A stretch of DNA of 64,000 bases from Combretum micranthum (Eukaryota; Streptophyta; Magnoliopsida; Myrtales; Combretaceae): positions 434,001 through 498,000 of the forward strand of contig JAMXBD010000172.1 in NCBI GenBank assembly GCA_024138025.1. The letters run 5' to 3'. Positions within the stretch are counted from its first letter, which is position 1; each line of letters begins with the position of its first letter. The translations under genes were made by a program, and so were the position numbers. The notes under the pieces are model-generated. The model was not told the origin of the DNA. It saw nothing but the letters and a program-made list of their open reading frames with translations, and made no database searches. This document shows, piece after piece, positions 37,276-48,017 of this stretch.

Positions 37276-37733
37276 TGGATTCGGATTTCGGGTCGGATTT
37301 CGGTGCTTCGTCGGGTGAAGAAGACGATCACGGTGGTTTTCGAGCGTTCCTCGGCCGTTCCTGGTGGTTTTCGAAGCCTCCAACTTTGTCGGCCCGACGT
37401 GGATTGGGGTGCTGCAGCGGCTGGTGGTGGTTGTTCCCTCCCAGAACCACCAGAAGTGGCGGTTCGTGTGGTGGTGCTCGGCGGCGAGGGTTTGAAAAAA
37501 TTCGAAAATTTGCAGAATTTCCCAAATGCAAATTCGAGCAATTCTAAACACTATAATCAATCAAGAACACTTCCTAGATGATCCTAACACTCTTTAATTG
37601 GATCGAAATCCTCTCAATCACTTCGAATTTGCAAATTTTGCAATTCGAACACTTTTCTCTCTATTTTCAGATCTCGATCGTGTAGTGCGTGTTTTGTGAA
37701 ATTGAATTGTGCTTTCTGCTTGTGGGGTGATCC

Positions 37734-37741
37734 TATTTATA
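37734..37741 (-). promoter_or_regulatory. TATA box of the solo LTR
   Basis: The minus strand reads TCTATAAATAGGATC here, about 810 bp from the LTR start in the same orientation. It suggests the LTR promoter points to the left. Confidence 0.45.
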
Positions 37742-39524
37742 GATTTCGAAACAATTTGTCATTTCGAAGCTTCGTACTTGTTCAATTTTTAAATCACGAA
37801 TCGTTATATTTTTTCACATAAGAACGATTCAAAATTGGGACTCGATTCGTGATTGTTAGTTCAAATTGATCACGAATATTATGTTTACAGGTCATGACTC
37901 TTCGATTAAGTATGTTTAATTTGATTAATTGATACAATTCGGCCAATTTTGAAATTTGAAAAATCATGTCCATTCGAATTTTTCCCAATTTTCATGCTTT
38001 GATTAATGCGCCTTTTAGGATGAAATAATACACGAAATATGTACAGATGTGATGTATCCCATGCCTAGTTTGTGCCTGTACAATTAATTTTGAAAAAACA
38101 CAAAGATTCGTTGCTCAAATGAGGTCTCAAAGTGGATGAACCGATGTGTCTTTTGGGAAAAAAAATTGAACAAAAAGAGGCAAAATCTGCCTTGGGCTAG
38201 ATTCGAACTTGGGTCCCTTTGCTCTGTGTCTATGGTCTGAACCGTTAGGCCGTTGGCCTATGCCTTGGTCATATAGCTAACCCACTAATACTTAAGACTA
38301 ATAAAATATATATTATATTAAGCTTAAATAATTATTTATTTTAATTTTTCTTATATATATTTTATTTATATTACTATTATTCATTTAATTATTTTATTAT
38401 ACATATTCCTCTATTTTTTATTTTTTCTATTTTCTCTTTTTTATTATACTATTATTTATTATTTTTATTATTATATCTTATGAACTTAACATGACATTAA
38501 TTTAATCTAAACTTGAGCCTAATTTTTTAATTGGGCAAAAATTGGGTGTCTACACTTATATCAAAAAGTATATCAGACGGTTGAAAATTTTCATTAAGAA
38601 CAATTTGTCTATCAAAAGGAACGTCAGAAGGTTAAGGAACAAAAATAACTTTACGTAGATTACATCTCAGAATTATTTTTCGAAGACCTAGCTCCAATGT
38701 TGAGTATAATTTAGGTACTATGCTCAATGTGTTCCACAAAGTCGGTTCAAAATCCACGGGGATTAAAATTTCGAATATATGTTCTTTTTGAAGTTCATGA
38801 ACACATTATTGGAGAAGGACGGTTCAGATTTGAAATTCTACTTACATAACGAACTATATTTGATGAGAAAATTAGTATGCATAATATGAAGTTCTTACAA
38901 AACATAATTTAGAATTTCATGGAATGTGTCCAATGATTTTTTTGAAAATCTGAAGAACGAGGCAAGCTTGGATAGAGCATGAACAGTACCAGACGATGAA
39001 TTTGTGCAATTACGGATAATTTCAAGTCTGAATTTTCAGTACAAGATAAACCTACAAGTTGTTAGAGATTTGGATTTATCTTCTGAAGCAGAGAATTCGA
39101 AGATTACTTCAAGAATTCAAAATTTAAATTGAGTAAACCGTATGATAAACACGAGCTGATATTTTGAGAATTACGAGCAGATTTCACGCACAAAAATCTG
39201 GGACAAGCTTATCCATCTTCTCTTCTAGCCGTTAGAGTAAACAAGAATAAAAAGACCAAAAACAAGATAGAAGAAAGAAGAAGAAGAAGAACGTGATAAT
39301 TACCTTGCAACAGTGATAAAAGCTCCGTATGTGAAAAACTATCGAAAACTACTGTTATATTTTTTCTTGAGCGAATTCTTTCGAGGAAACTTAATTTTTA
39401 TTTCTCTTAATTTGATATTACACTTTTAGTGTGAGTTGAGAGTTACAAGTAGGCTTAGTTGATTGATTGATTGATTGATTAGGAGAATCAAGCTAAGTGA
39501 ATTGTAGCCAAAGAGAATTGGCAA

Positions 39525-39696
39525 GAACTTCTTGCAACTTTTATTGATTTGATTGGATAGTGAAACACAACCGGTGAGGAATATCGGGACTCTGGCTTGG
39601 AGCTGGAAGAGAACTTCTTATAACTTTTATTGATTTGATTGGATAGTGAAACACAACCGGTGAGGAATATCGGGACGCTGGCTTGGAGCTGGAAGA
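39525..39696 (+). repeat. 86-bp tandem duplication in the copia LTR
   Basis: Copies at 39525-39610 and 39611-39696 differ at about three positions. Both contain 'gaaacacaaccggtgagg'. Confidence 0.85.
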
Positions 39697-40068
39697 GAGG
39701 ATTGACGCTCAAGGCGAAACCTCTATAATTCTATTTGCACTTTCTACTCTCTTATCTCTGTTTAGATTAGTGCAATTTTATTTGTTGTTCATAACTGTGA
39801 TATATGCTCAGAAGGTTGATTAGAGAGTAACTCACTTATATTTTCTTAATCAGAGAGTTAGTCAAAAGGTTTCTGGAAGTGAAAGTTTTGAATCATTTTG
39901 ATCCAAATTATTGTTCAAAGTTTTTATTTGTTAATTTTATTGTTTTAAGAAAGTTTCAAAGCCATTTTAGTTGAATAACCAAGTGGTGTGAAATTTATTC
40001 AAAATTTTTAAAAGTAAATTTTATAACCAATTCACCCTCCCTCTTGGTTATCTTTTCGGGACCAACAA

Positions 40069-40081
40069 TTGGTATCAGAGC
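40069..40081 (+). promoter_or_regulatory. primer binding site of the copia element
   Basis: TTGGTATCAGAGC directly after the 5' LTR end matches the 3' end of plant initiator tRNA-Met, the usual primer of plant copia elements. Confidence 0.85.
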
Positions 40082-40116
40082 AGTGTTCATATATTTTATT
40101 TGAGTAATCTTTTCAA

Positions 40117-41721
40117 ATGGCTGAAAACAATATTGCTATTAACCGAGCTCCATATTTTGATGGAACAAACTATCTATATTGGAAAATGCGCATGTCTACT
40201 TATATAAAAGCTAATGACTATGGCTCTTGGCAGGTGATTGCTTTTGAAGATACACAAATGACATTGACTGATGATGCCAGTTTCACTGATGAGGAACTAA
40301 AGCTCATTGAGAAGAATAATAAGGCTAAGAATCTTTTACTCACCACGATAGCTCCTTTTGAATTTTATTTAATTTCTTCTTGTGAAACTGCAAAAGACAT
40401 TTGGGATACTTTGTCCAAAATTTATGAAGAAACTAATACTATTAAGGAAACAAAGATTAATTCCCTGTTACAACAATATGAATTGTTCAAAATAAAACCT
40501 GATGAGAAAATAAAAGAATTTTTTAATCGTTTTACTGCTGTGACAAATGAACTAACCTCTCTTGGAAAGAAAATGGATGATTCTGATCTTGTTAGAAAGA
40601 TACTCAAAATATTGCCAAAGTCATGGGATGCTAAAAAGACAGCAATTGAAGAAGCCCAAAACTTAAACAAGTTAACTCTCAGTCAACTAAGGGAGAAATT
40701 GCTAGCTTATGAATCACATATTAACACAACTGAGGAAGCTGAAGGAAGCTCAAGGGCAATAGCATTCAAAGCAAGGAAAGCCACAAGTGATGAAATTGAC
40801 TCCGATGATGATGACATTGAAGAAAATGTCGGCATACTTGCAAGAAGATTAAACAAGCTCTTTAAAGGTAAGAAATTTAATAATTTTAATAAAACTAACA
40901 AGTTTAGTGCAGGAAGAAATTATAAAGAAAAGGAGGAAAAGAAAGAAAGAAAAGAGATCGTGTGTTATGAATGCAAACAACCAGGCCACATCAAATATGA
41001 GTGTCCAATCTTGAAGAAGAAAATGAAGAAATACAAGAAGAAAAGCCGTGTTATGATGGCAACGTGGAGTGATCTTGATGCATCAGAGAGTGAATTAGAG
41101 GATTCAAATGAAAATGAAGAGGAAGCCAACTTATGCTTAATGGTAGTATCTGAGGTACATTCTGATTCCGATGAAGAAATAAATGAAAGTGATATGTATT
41201 CTGAAATGAAAAAATTACTAAAGACTCTTAGAAGGGCAGATCTTAAGATAACTAAACTAGAAGTTGAGAATAAAGCTCTAAAGAATGAAAAAAATGTTAT
41301 GCGACAAACCAATAAATTACTCATCAATGAAAATGATTTTTTGAAAAATGACAATGAGAAATTATTTGTCAAAACCGATGTTTTAAAGAAAGAAAATGAA
41401 GATTTGAATACCGAAATCAAGTGTTTAAAAAGTCAAGTAGAAGATGTATCTCAATCCATCAAGACCACGTTTAATAAGTTTAACGAGAGTGATAAGAAAC
41501 TGAATATGCTAATTAGCAGTCAAAGATCTTCTTTTATAAAACATGGACTTGGATATGAAACTGGGAATTCGTCTAATAACTTGAAAAAGACAATTTTTGT
41601 TAAAGAAAACAAAACCGGAAATGAGCAAGCTATTGTACAAACTGTTAAGAGTAAAAACAGTAACGACAGAAGGTACAATAGAAGGTATGTTAACAAAGCT
41701 ATCCTATCAGAAGGTATGTAA
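40117..41721 (+). CDS. copia gag, 534 aa, intact frame
   Basis: The nucleocapsid-capsid protein of the element packages its RNA in virus-like particles. The N-terminus has the gag-pre-integrase family opening (PYFDGTNYLYWKMRMSTYIK), followed by the UBN2/gag helical domain to about residue 210. A CCHC knuckle (CYECKQPGHIKYEC) is encoded at 40963-41004, and a long coiled coil rich in Lys/Glu/Asn runs to the C-terminus (about residues 360-460). The large C-terminal coiled coil is typical of SIRE-type gag. The frame is fully open, unlike pol. A second Cys/His string lies after the stop (about 41805-41850), so the original gag may have run on. Confidence 0.85.
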   Translation: MAENNIAINRAPYFDGTNYLYWKMRMSTYIKANDYGSWQVIAFEDTQMTLTDDASFTDEELKLIEKNNKAKNLLLTTIAPFEFYLISSCETAKDIWDTLSKIYEETNTIKETKINSLLQQYELFKIKPDEKIKEFFNRFTAVTNELTSLGKKMDDSDLVRKILKILPKSWDAKKTAIEEAQNLNKLTLSQLREKLLAYESHINTTEEAEGSSRAIAFKARKATSDEIDSDDDDIEENVGILARRLNKLFKGKKFNNFNKTNKFSAGRNYKEKEEKKERKEIVCYECKQPGHIKYECPILKKKMKKYKKKSRVMMATWSDLDASESELEDSNENEEEANLCLMVVSEVHSDSDEEINESDMYSEMKKLLKTLRRADLKITKLEVENKALKNEKNVMRQTNKLLINENDFLKNDNEKLFVKTDVLKKENEDLNTEIKCLKSQVEDVSQSIKTTFNKFNESDKKLNMLISSQRSSFIKHGLGYETGNSSNNLKKTIFVKENKTGNEQAIVQTVKSKNSNDRRYNRRYVNKAILSEGM

Positions 41722-41969
41722 GAGGAAACAGGTATGCATATAATGATTATCCAACACAAAATTATTATCAAAAGGGAAATCAAAGGTATCATAAACATCC
41801 ATATACATGTTCATTTGGTAATAGAAAAGGTCACATTGAAAAATGTTGTTTCTACAAAAGAAACAAGGTCAGTACACATCAAGTTAAGAAACAAGATAAG
41901 ACGAGCTTGACTTATCAAGAACCCAAGTTTGTTTGGGTTCCTAAAAAGGTTTGATCACCTTTTGTTAAT

Positions 41970-44900
41970 TTTTACAGGAACAAGAAACAAAAATAAAAGG
42001 AACATGGTACTTGGACAGTGGATGTTCAGGCCACATGACTGGAGATGCTTCCTTGTTTACTAGCATAACTTGGAAAGAAAAAGGGTATGTGAGATTTGGT
42101 GATGACAGCCGTGGTAAAATAATTAGAACAGGTAAAATTGGTCATCCTCCATACATGATTGAAAATGTTTCTTTGGTTAAAGGATTAAAGCATAACCTTT
42201 TAAGCATAAGTCAATTATATGATAAAGGTTATAAAATGAATTTTGAGAAAAACAAATATTTTGCATATAATACTAATGGAGTTAAAATGTTTGAAGGATT
42301 TAGAAAAAGAAATGTATATGTAATTACACCATCTGATATGAATGTTGAATGTTGCTTTTTGACTCTGAATGACAGCATTCATGTATGGCATAAGAAACTA
42401 CACCATGTGAATTTTAATCATTTGGAAAAATTATCTAAAAAGAATATTGTTGTTGGTTTACCTAAAATCAATATAAAGCATGATGTTAAATGTTCAACTT
42501 GTTTAAACAATAAAATGGTCTCAATTTCACATAAAAGCATAAATTTGATTTCAACAAAAAGACCTCTTGAGCTTTTACATCTTGATCTATTTGTACCTAC
42601 TAGAACGTTAAGTCTAGGAGTAAGTAAATATGGTCTTGTAATAGTTGATGATTTTTCAAGATATACATGGGTGTTCTTTTTAAAACATAAATCAGATACT
42701 TTTGAAATCTTTCAAAAATTTGCTAAACAAATACAAAATGAAAAGGGTTTTTCAATTATTTCTTTAACAACTGACCATGGTACAAAATTTGATAATTCTT
42801 TATTTATTTCTTTTTGTGAAGAACATGGAATAAATCATAACTTTTCTACACCATATACACCTCAGCAGAATGGAGTAGTTGAAAGAAAGAATAAAACAAT
42901 ACAAGAAATGACACGTTCTATGTTGAATGAAAGTGGAATAGTTGAATATCTTTGAGCCGAAGCTATTGCAACTACTTGTTATATTATGAATAGAGTATAC
43001 ATTATACCTCATACTACAAAAACATCATATGAATTATTTCGTGGTAGAAAACCATTTGTTTCATATTTTCATGTGTTTGGTTGTACATGCTTTGTGAAAA
43101 AGAATGCACATAATCTTGGAAAGTTTGATGAAAGGTTAGATGAAGCAATTTTTCTAGGATATTCACAACATAGTAAAGCATATCATGTGTTTAACAAAAC
43201 AACAAAAGTAGTTGAATAATCTATCAATGTGCGTTTTATTGATGAAAAAGATGATTTTGATGATGATGATGTGCATACATATTTTAATAAAAATAATAGC
43301 ATGAATTATGAAACAAAATTAGAAAGTAAAACTAAAGAAATGTAAAAACCTGATACATCAGAAAGTAAGGCAAAAAATAATTTGGAAAGAGATTTAAAAG
43401 CTAACACGTTAGAAGATAGGGCAGAAGGTAACCTGGAATTAAATATTAACAACCCTGAAAGTTCAAAAGCATGGAAATATAAATCTTCACATCCACCTAG
43501 CTTAATTATTGGTGATTTAGAATCTGGAACTAAAACTGGATCTAAATTACAAGATCTTGAAAATCACTTTGCTTTGATATCTGAAATAGAACCAAGTAAC
43601 ATAGATGAAGCATCAAATGATGAAAATTAGATAAATGCTATGCATGAAGAGCTAAATCAATTTCAAAGAAATAATTTTTGGAATTTAGTTCCTAGACCAC
43701 AAGACAAATCTATCATAGGAACTAAATGGGTTTCTAAGAATAAATTAGATGAAAATGGTAAAATTGTTAGAAATAAAGTAAGACTTGTAGCTAAAGGATA
43801 TTCTCTATAAGAAGGAATAGATTATGGTGAAACTTATGCACCAGTTGCTAGATTGGAAGCTATAAGATTATTGCTTGCTTATGCATGTTATAAAGATTTT
43901 AAATTGTTTTAAATAGATGTAAAAAGTGCATTTTTGAATGGTTATATTAAAGAAGAAGTATATGTTGAACAACCATCTGGATTTGAGGATACATTTAAGC
44001 CTGATCATGTCTTTAAGTTGAGAAAAGCTTTGTATGGTCTGAAACAAGCACCAAGAGCTTGGTATGAGAGACTTAGTGAATATCTCATATCAAGTGGCTA
44101 TCAAAGAGGTACGATTGACACAACTTTATTCTTAAACTATTATAATGATGATATAATTGTTGTACAAATATATGTTGATAACATAATATTTGGATCAACT
44201 AATGAACAATATTGTCAAGAATTTGCAAAGCTTATGCAGGCCGAATTTGAAATGTTCATGATGGGAGAATTAAATTTCTTTTTGGGATTACAAATCAAAC
44301 AATCAAAGGATGGAATTTTCACTCATCAAGAGAAGTATACCAAACAATTCTGAAAAAGTTTAGATTTGAGAACTCAAAAGAAGCTGCTACACCAATGAGC
44401 TCATCTATGAGGTTAGATATTGATTCTAAAGGTAAGAAAGTTAATGAAAAATTATATAGAAGTTTAATTGGTTATCTTTTGTATTTGACTGCATCTAGAC
44501 CAGATATATTATTTTCTGTATGTATTTGTGCAAGATTTCAAAGTAATCCAACTGAAACACATTTAAAAGCTGTTAAAAGAATTTTCAAGTGCATTACTAA
44601 TACTGCAAAATTAGGAATCTGGTATCTTAAAAGTGAAAATTTTGAATTAATTGGAAACTCAGATGTTGATTATGCAGGATGCAAAATTGATAGAAAAAGC
44701 ACTTCTGGTACTTGTCAATTCTTAGGAAACAAATTGATTTCTTGGTCTTCTAAGAAACCGAATTCAGTTGCTTTATCTATAGCAGAAGCTGAATATGTTT
44801 CAATTGGAAACTGTTGTGCACAAATCCTTTGGATAAAACAACAATTACAAGGTTTTGGATTGAAATATAAAAATATCTCAATTAAATATGATAATAGAAG

Positions 44901-45114
44901 TGCAATCAATTTAACAAAAAATCCTGTGCATCATTCTAGGACTAAACATATAGAAATTAGGCATCATTGTATAAGGGATCATGTGAATAATGGAAATATT
45001 AATATCGAATTTGTTTCTACTGAAAATCAGTATGCTGATATTTTTACTAAACCATTGGAAAAAATGAGATTTGAATTTTTAAGAAATGAAATTGGAATAT
45101 GTAATCCATTTTGA
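41970..45114 (+). pseudogene. copia pol: protease, integrase, reverse transcriptase, RNase H; several stops and one frameshift
   Basis: The protease D-S-G motif (YLDSGCSGHMTGD) lies at about 42010. The gag-pre-integrase HHCC region (HKKLHHVN.. CSTCLNN) and the integrase core with LHLDLF, TTDHG and NGVVERKNK follow. The reverse transcriptase has [18 protein letters not shown] and [14 protein letters not shown], with YVDN (about 44170-44181) instead of YVDD. RNase H is in 44395-45114 (SDVDYAGC, AEAEY, ADIFTKPL). In-frame stops occur near 42953, 43217, 43343, 43628, 43808 and 43910, and the frame shifts near 44345. The element is inactive but only moderately decayed. Confidence 0.85.
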
Positions 45115-45350
45115 GTTAAATTATTTATTCCATAATTTCCATAAAAATTTTAAAGAAAATTGAATTTTTAAAATTTTAAAATAAATAATTAAAAAATGGC
45201 GGCAATTTTATTAGGAACATGCAGGTAGTGTCTCTTCATATCCTTCCCAAACGTCTCTCTTCATTTCTTTCTGAGCACTCAAATCAATCGTTTCATTCTC
45301 TTTGTTCTTGATCATCTTCCCCATTCGTGTCTTCAAAATTTTCTTACATC

Positions 45351-45788
45351 ATGTCTTCAAGAAAATTCAGTCGCTTAGCATCAAAAGGTTTCAAAACAAA
45401 ACCTATAAAAGGAACAATATCAGTTGAGGATAATCCCTCTGATTCGGAAGAAACCCTTAAAACCCTAACTAAAGAAGGCAATCTGAGAGAAAAACAATCT
45501 AAAATACAACATGATAAAGTTTCCCTAGAAAAAGAACAAGATGCGGCCACCGTAGTTGAGAAATTGTCCTCAGAGGAACCGCTTGCATCCTCTGAAACCC
45601 TCTCAGAGAGTAGTTCAGACTCTGTTCCTCCTGCTCCTCAACCTCTAAGGGAAAGGAAATTGGTTCAACATTCAACCATGAAGAATCCCCTGGCCAAAAG
45701 ACAGAAAACCACATCAAGTAAGATTCTTGAATGTGTTTTTGTTGATTTTAAGTTTTTTAAGGAAAATGGCTTTTATTGGGAAGACTAG
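45351..45788 (+). CDS. extra ORF downstream of copia RNase H, possible plant-transposon-type protein, truncated
   Basis: The ATG at 45351 opens a frame of 145 codons, well separated from RNase H by a 236-bp AT-rich spacer and a C/T-rich leader. The N-terminal part is basic, then Ser/Glu/Pro-rich and disordered-looking. The end (ECVFVDFKFFKENGFYWED) and the sense-like continuation past the TAG (to about 45883, with LIQEFYENL) resemble the start of the 'putative plant transposon protein' domain found in many plant retroelement-linked ORFs. It may be the third ORF of the SIRE-like element, where env-like or unknown ORFs occur. Function unknown; domain identity is inferred. Confidence 0.45.
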   Translation: MSSRKFSRLASKGFKTKPIKGTISVEDNPSDSEETLKTLTKEGNLREKQSKIQHDKVSLEKEQDAATVVEKLSSEEPLASSETLSESSSDSVPPAPQPLRERKLVQHSTMKNPLAKRQKTTSSKILECVFVDFKFFKENGFYWED

Positions 45789-45883
45789 CTTAGTTGTATA
45801 GGATGTCAAAATATCTGTAATATTTCCAGCATGGTTGACGGTTGGCTTATACAAGAGTTTTATGAGAATCTGGTAGAGTGGTG

Positions 45884-46303
45884 AAACGGGACCATGGATT
45901 TTACTTTGTTTTGTTTTATTTTGTTTTGTGTAGAGAGCTGGATTTATCTTTTTTGAAGTTGTATTTTCTTATAAAGGCCAGGAGAAGCCTAAGTTTTGTA
46001 ATTTAAGCTTTTATGCTTTGTTTTACCATTGAGATGTATTCTTTGATATAGAATACATGATGGTATGGTTTTATTTTTGAAAGCCAATCTACTCATGGGA
46101 GTAGTTATTTAAATGTTTTAATAAAAGTTTATTTTGTAAGTTTTAAATTCAGTAGCTCTGAGAATTTAATTAAATGATTTCTAAAATTAAAATTTAGTAG
46201 CAAATATTCACGATAAACAAATCATATAAGGAAGCCTAAGCATATAACATACAAATTTTATACGAGGCGGTAATCGCCTTAAATGAAATTTTAGGGTGTT
46301 ACA
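45884..46303 (+). repeat. possible LTR fragment ending GGTGTTACA
   Basis: After the truncated ORF comes about 420 bp of U-rich transcript-like sequence. It ends 'gaggcggtaatcgccttaaatg..ttagggtgttaca', a form common at the 3' end of plant gypsy LTRs. No matching start or flanking duplication was found. Confidence 0.3.
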
Positions 46304-46510
46304 CCTATTCACCTATCGATTATAACTGTTTCCACCACACTTTCACTATAATTGCTAACATCACTACTATTAGCATTATAACAAGCACTATTGCATTGAT
46401 GTAAGCTATTATTTTAAACAACTACCGACCCATAAACAACTCTATTATTTTAAATCACCAACCCATAAACAACTACCGATGATGTTGCTACCACCATCAT
46501 TAGCCCTACA

Positions 46511-46858
46511 TTGCCACCTCCCATCAGCCCTACATTGCTACCACCATCGTTAGCCCTATATCTCCACCACTTATCTTTGTCATTATCACAATTAAGCATA
46601 CATCACCTCCAATACCACCATACCACTATAATACTACACAATCACCTCCAATTTAGGGAAATGACAAAGCATAGCATAGTACTTTATGTTTACAAAGTAA
46701 TAGAAACTGTCGAAAACTCAGGACTTAATTCAATAGTTTTAAGTAAATCATTTCCTGACAATTCAAAATATAAGGAGGGGAGATTCTTTGTACTCCACCC
46801 TAAGTATTACAAAGATGAGAAAAAGACTATGTATATAAGAGGAGTATGGATGGATTAA
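46511..46858 (+). other. unrecognised short ORF
   Basis: The first half is Pro/Ser/His-rich sequence from a CCACCAT-type repeat and is probably not coding. The second half (from about 46661) reads more like a protein (EGRFFVLHPKYYKDEKK). No family is recognised and there is no support for splicing. Confidence 0.15.
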
Positions 46859-47973
46859 GACTCTTATTTCTAGTTTAGGGTTGATTCTAACATTTTTTTC
46901 ATTGATTACAATGAATGGGGGTTCAACCTACTAGAAGATCAATGTTAGTACCATTAAACTATAATAATTTTTTTTTTCTTTTTTGGAACAAATAAGAGTC
47001 TTATCATTGATTCCAACTTGAAACCATACTTATGCAGTCGAAATTGACCACATGTGCTAATTATAAACTTGCGTCTTCCTCCAAAATTATTTATCATATC
47101 AATTCTCTCTCCTCAACACATACACATAAGTAGAATACACACCGAAGCAAAACCATCATATCCCCTTAAATATTATAATCGAAAAAGGATAAAGGAAAAA
47201 GGAAATAAGTTAAAAGATACTAGTATATATTAAAGGTGACAATTCTTGTTATAGATCATGTTTCACCTCTAAACATATTGATGTTTAGATGCCTCAACTT
47301 GTAATATGATGTTTATTGATAATGTACGATGACTTAAACTCATGTTGATGTTGAATACATTTTTCATGTCCAATCAACTTGTTTAATGATTAGAAAAAAG
47401 AATAAATCATAATGTAATTATTTAGTCTACTAAAATGTTTACAAAGTATCAAATTTCTTTATAAAATTAAAATCTACAACGATAAATTACTTTGGAATCT
47501 TGAATAGGGTGAATTTATAAGGTCATCTTTGTCCCTAAAGACCACACTTTAGGTGACACATCAACAACCAAAAATACTCTTTATTTTAAGACATTTGCAC
47601 TTTATTTATAAGGTTCTTAAAATATGCTTAACGAAATTTATTTATATTTATAAATGTCCAAATTTGAAAATTACATAACAATTAAGAATGACATAATAAA
47701 TGTCAAATTCAAGCATTTGTTCTTAATTAAAGAGTGATGCTTTTATAAGAACAGTGCTTTCTTCACTAAAACCCTTTGTAAGGAATTTGTAGCTTAGGTT
47801 CTAGAAAACTCCACTCTAATGTGAGTTATAACCCACATAAAGCTTAATGACTTACAATGGATCCATTTAATCATTTGTTTCATTATTTTTTTTCACTAAA
47901 TCTAGCCATGTCATTTAATATAAGTTCCAATTTACCAAATCATCTATTAGTGCATCAAAAGAGACTAATGTTC

Positions 47974-47974
<1 letters not shown>

Positions 47975-48012
<38 letters not shown>

Positions 48013-48017
48013 AAGAG
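47975..48017. repeat. (TA)n(GA)n compound microsatellite
   Basis: A run of TA units passes into GA units with one interruption. Such tracts are usually length-polymorphic. Confidence 0.85.

Larger units (their letters stand above)
35751..38554 (-). mobile_element. solo LTR of a Tat/Ogre-type gypsy element, 2.8 kb, perfect 5-bp duplication
   Basis: On the minus strand it begins TGTAGACACCCAATTTTTGC and ends GGCTCGACA, so the termini are TGT..ACA. It is flanked by CTTAT on both sides (35746-35750 and 38555-38559). Minus is its own orientation, shown by the TATA box at 37734-37741. Its start resembles the LTR start common in Tat/Ogre-type elements. It has a GC-rich block at 37020-37480 with imperfect tandem repeats and chance ORFs. 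No internal region is present, so recombination between its LTRs is inferred. Confidence 0.8.
35650..40067 (+). repeat. 5' LTR of the copia element (interrupted)
   Basis: The LTR consists of 35650-35750 plus 38555-40067. Its opening (TGTTAATTTCTCTCAAATG) and its closing stretch just before the primer site (aattcaccctccctcttgg) are both characteristic of plant SIRE-type LTRs. It contains an 86-bp tandem duplication at 39525-39696 and a (TTGA)n tract at about 39458-39480. Confidence 0.75.
35650..45883 (+). mobile_element. Ty1/copia retrotransposon, SIRE/Maximus-like, 3' end missing
   Basis: The 5' LTR starts TGTTAATTTCTC and ends ACCAACA at 40067. A tRNA-Met primer site (TTGGTATCAGAGC) follows, then gag, protease, integrase, reverse transcriptase and RNase H in copia order, and an extra ORF downstream. 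The 5' LTR is interrupted by the solo LTR 35751-38554; without it the LTR is about 1.6 kb. No copy of the LTR start was found after 45114, so the 3' LTR is lost or replaced. It is inserted in or at the end of the Tat-like gypsy remnant. Confidence 0.8.

Noticed and set aside
37053..37560. Long overlapping ORFs on both strands
   Set aside because: They come from high GC and repeats within the solo LTR; Pro/Ala/Thr/Arg-rich composition with no domain.
38195..38275. tRNA-like string (gattcgaacttgggtcc)
   Set aside because: It has a T-arm-like core on the minus strand, but no acceptor stem or D-arm pairing; it lies inside the solo LTR.
40422..41798. Minus-strand ORFs opposite copia gag
   Set aside because: Complement of Lys/Glu/Asn-rich coding sequence; no independent support.
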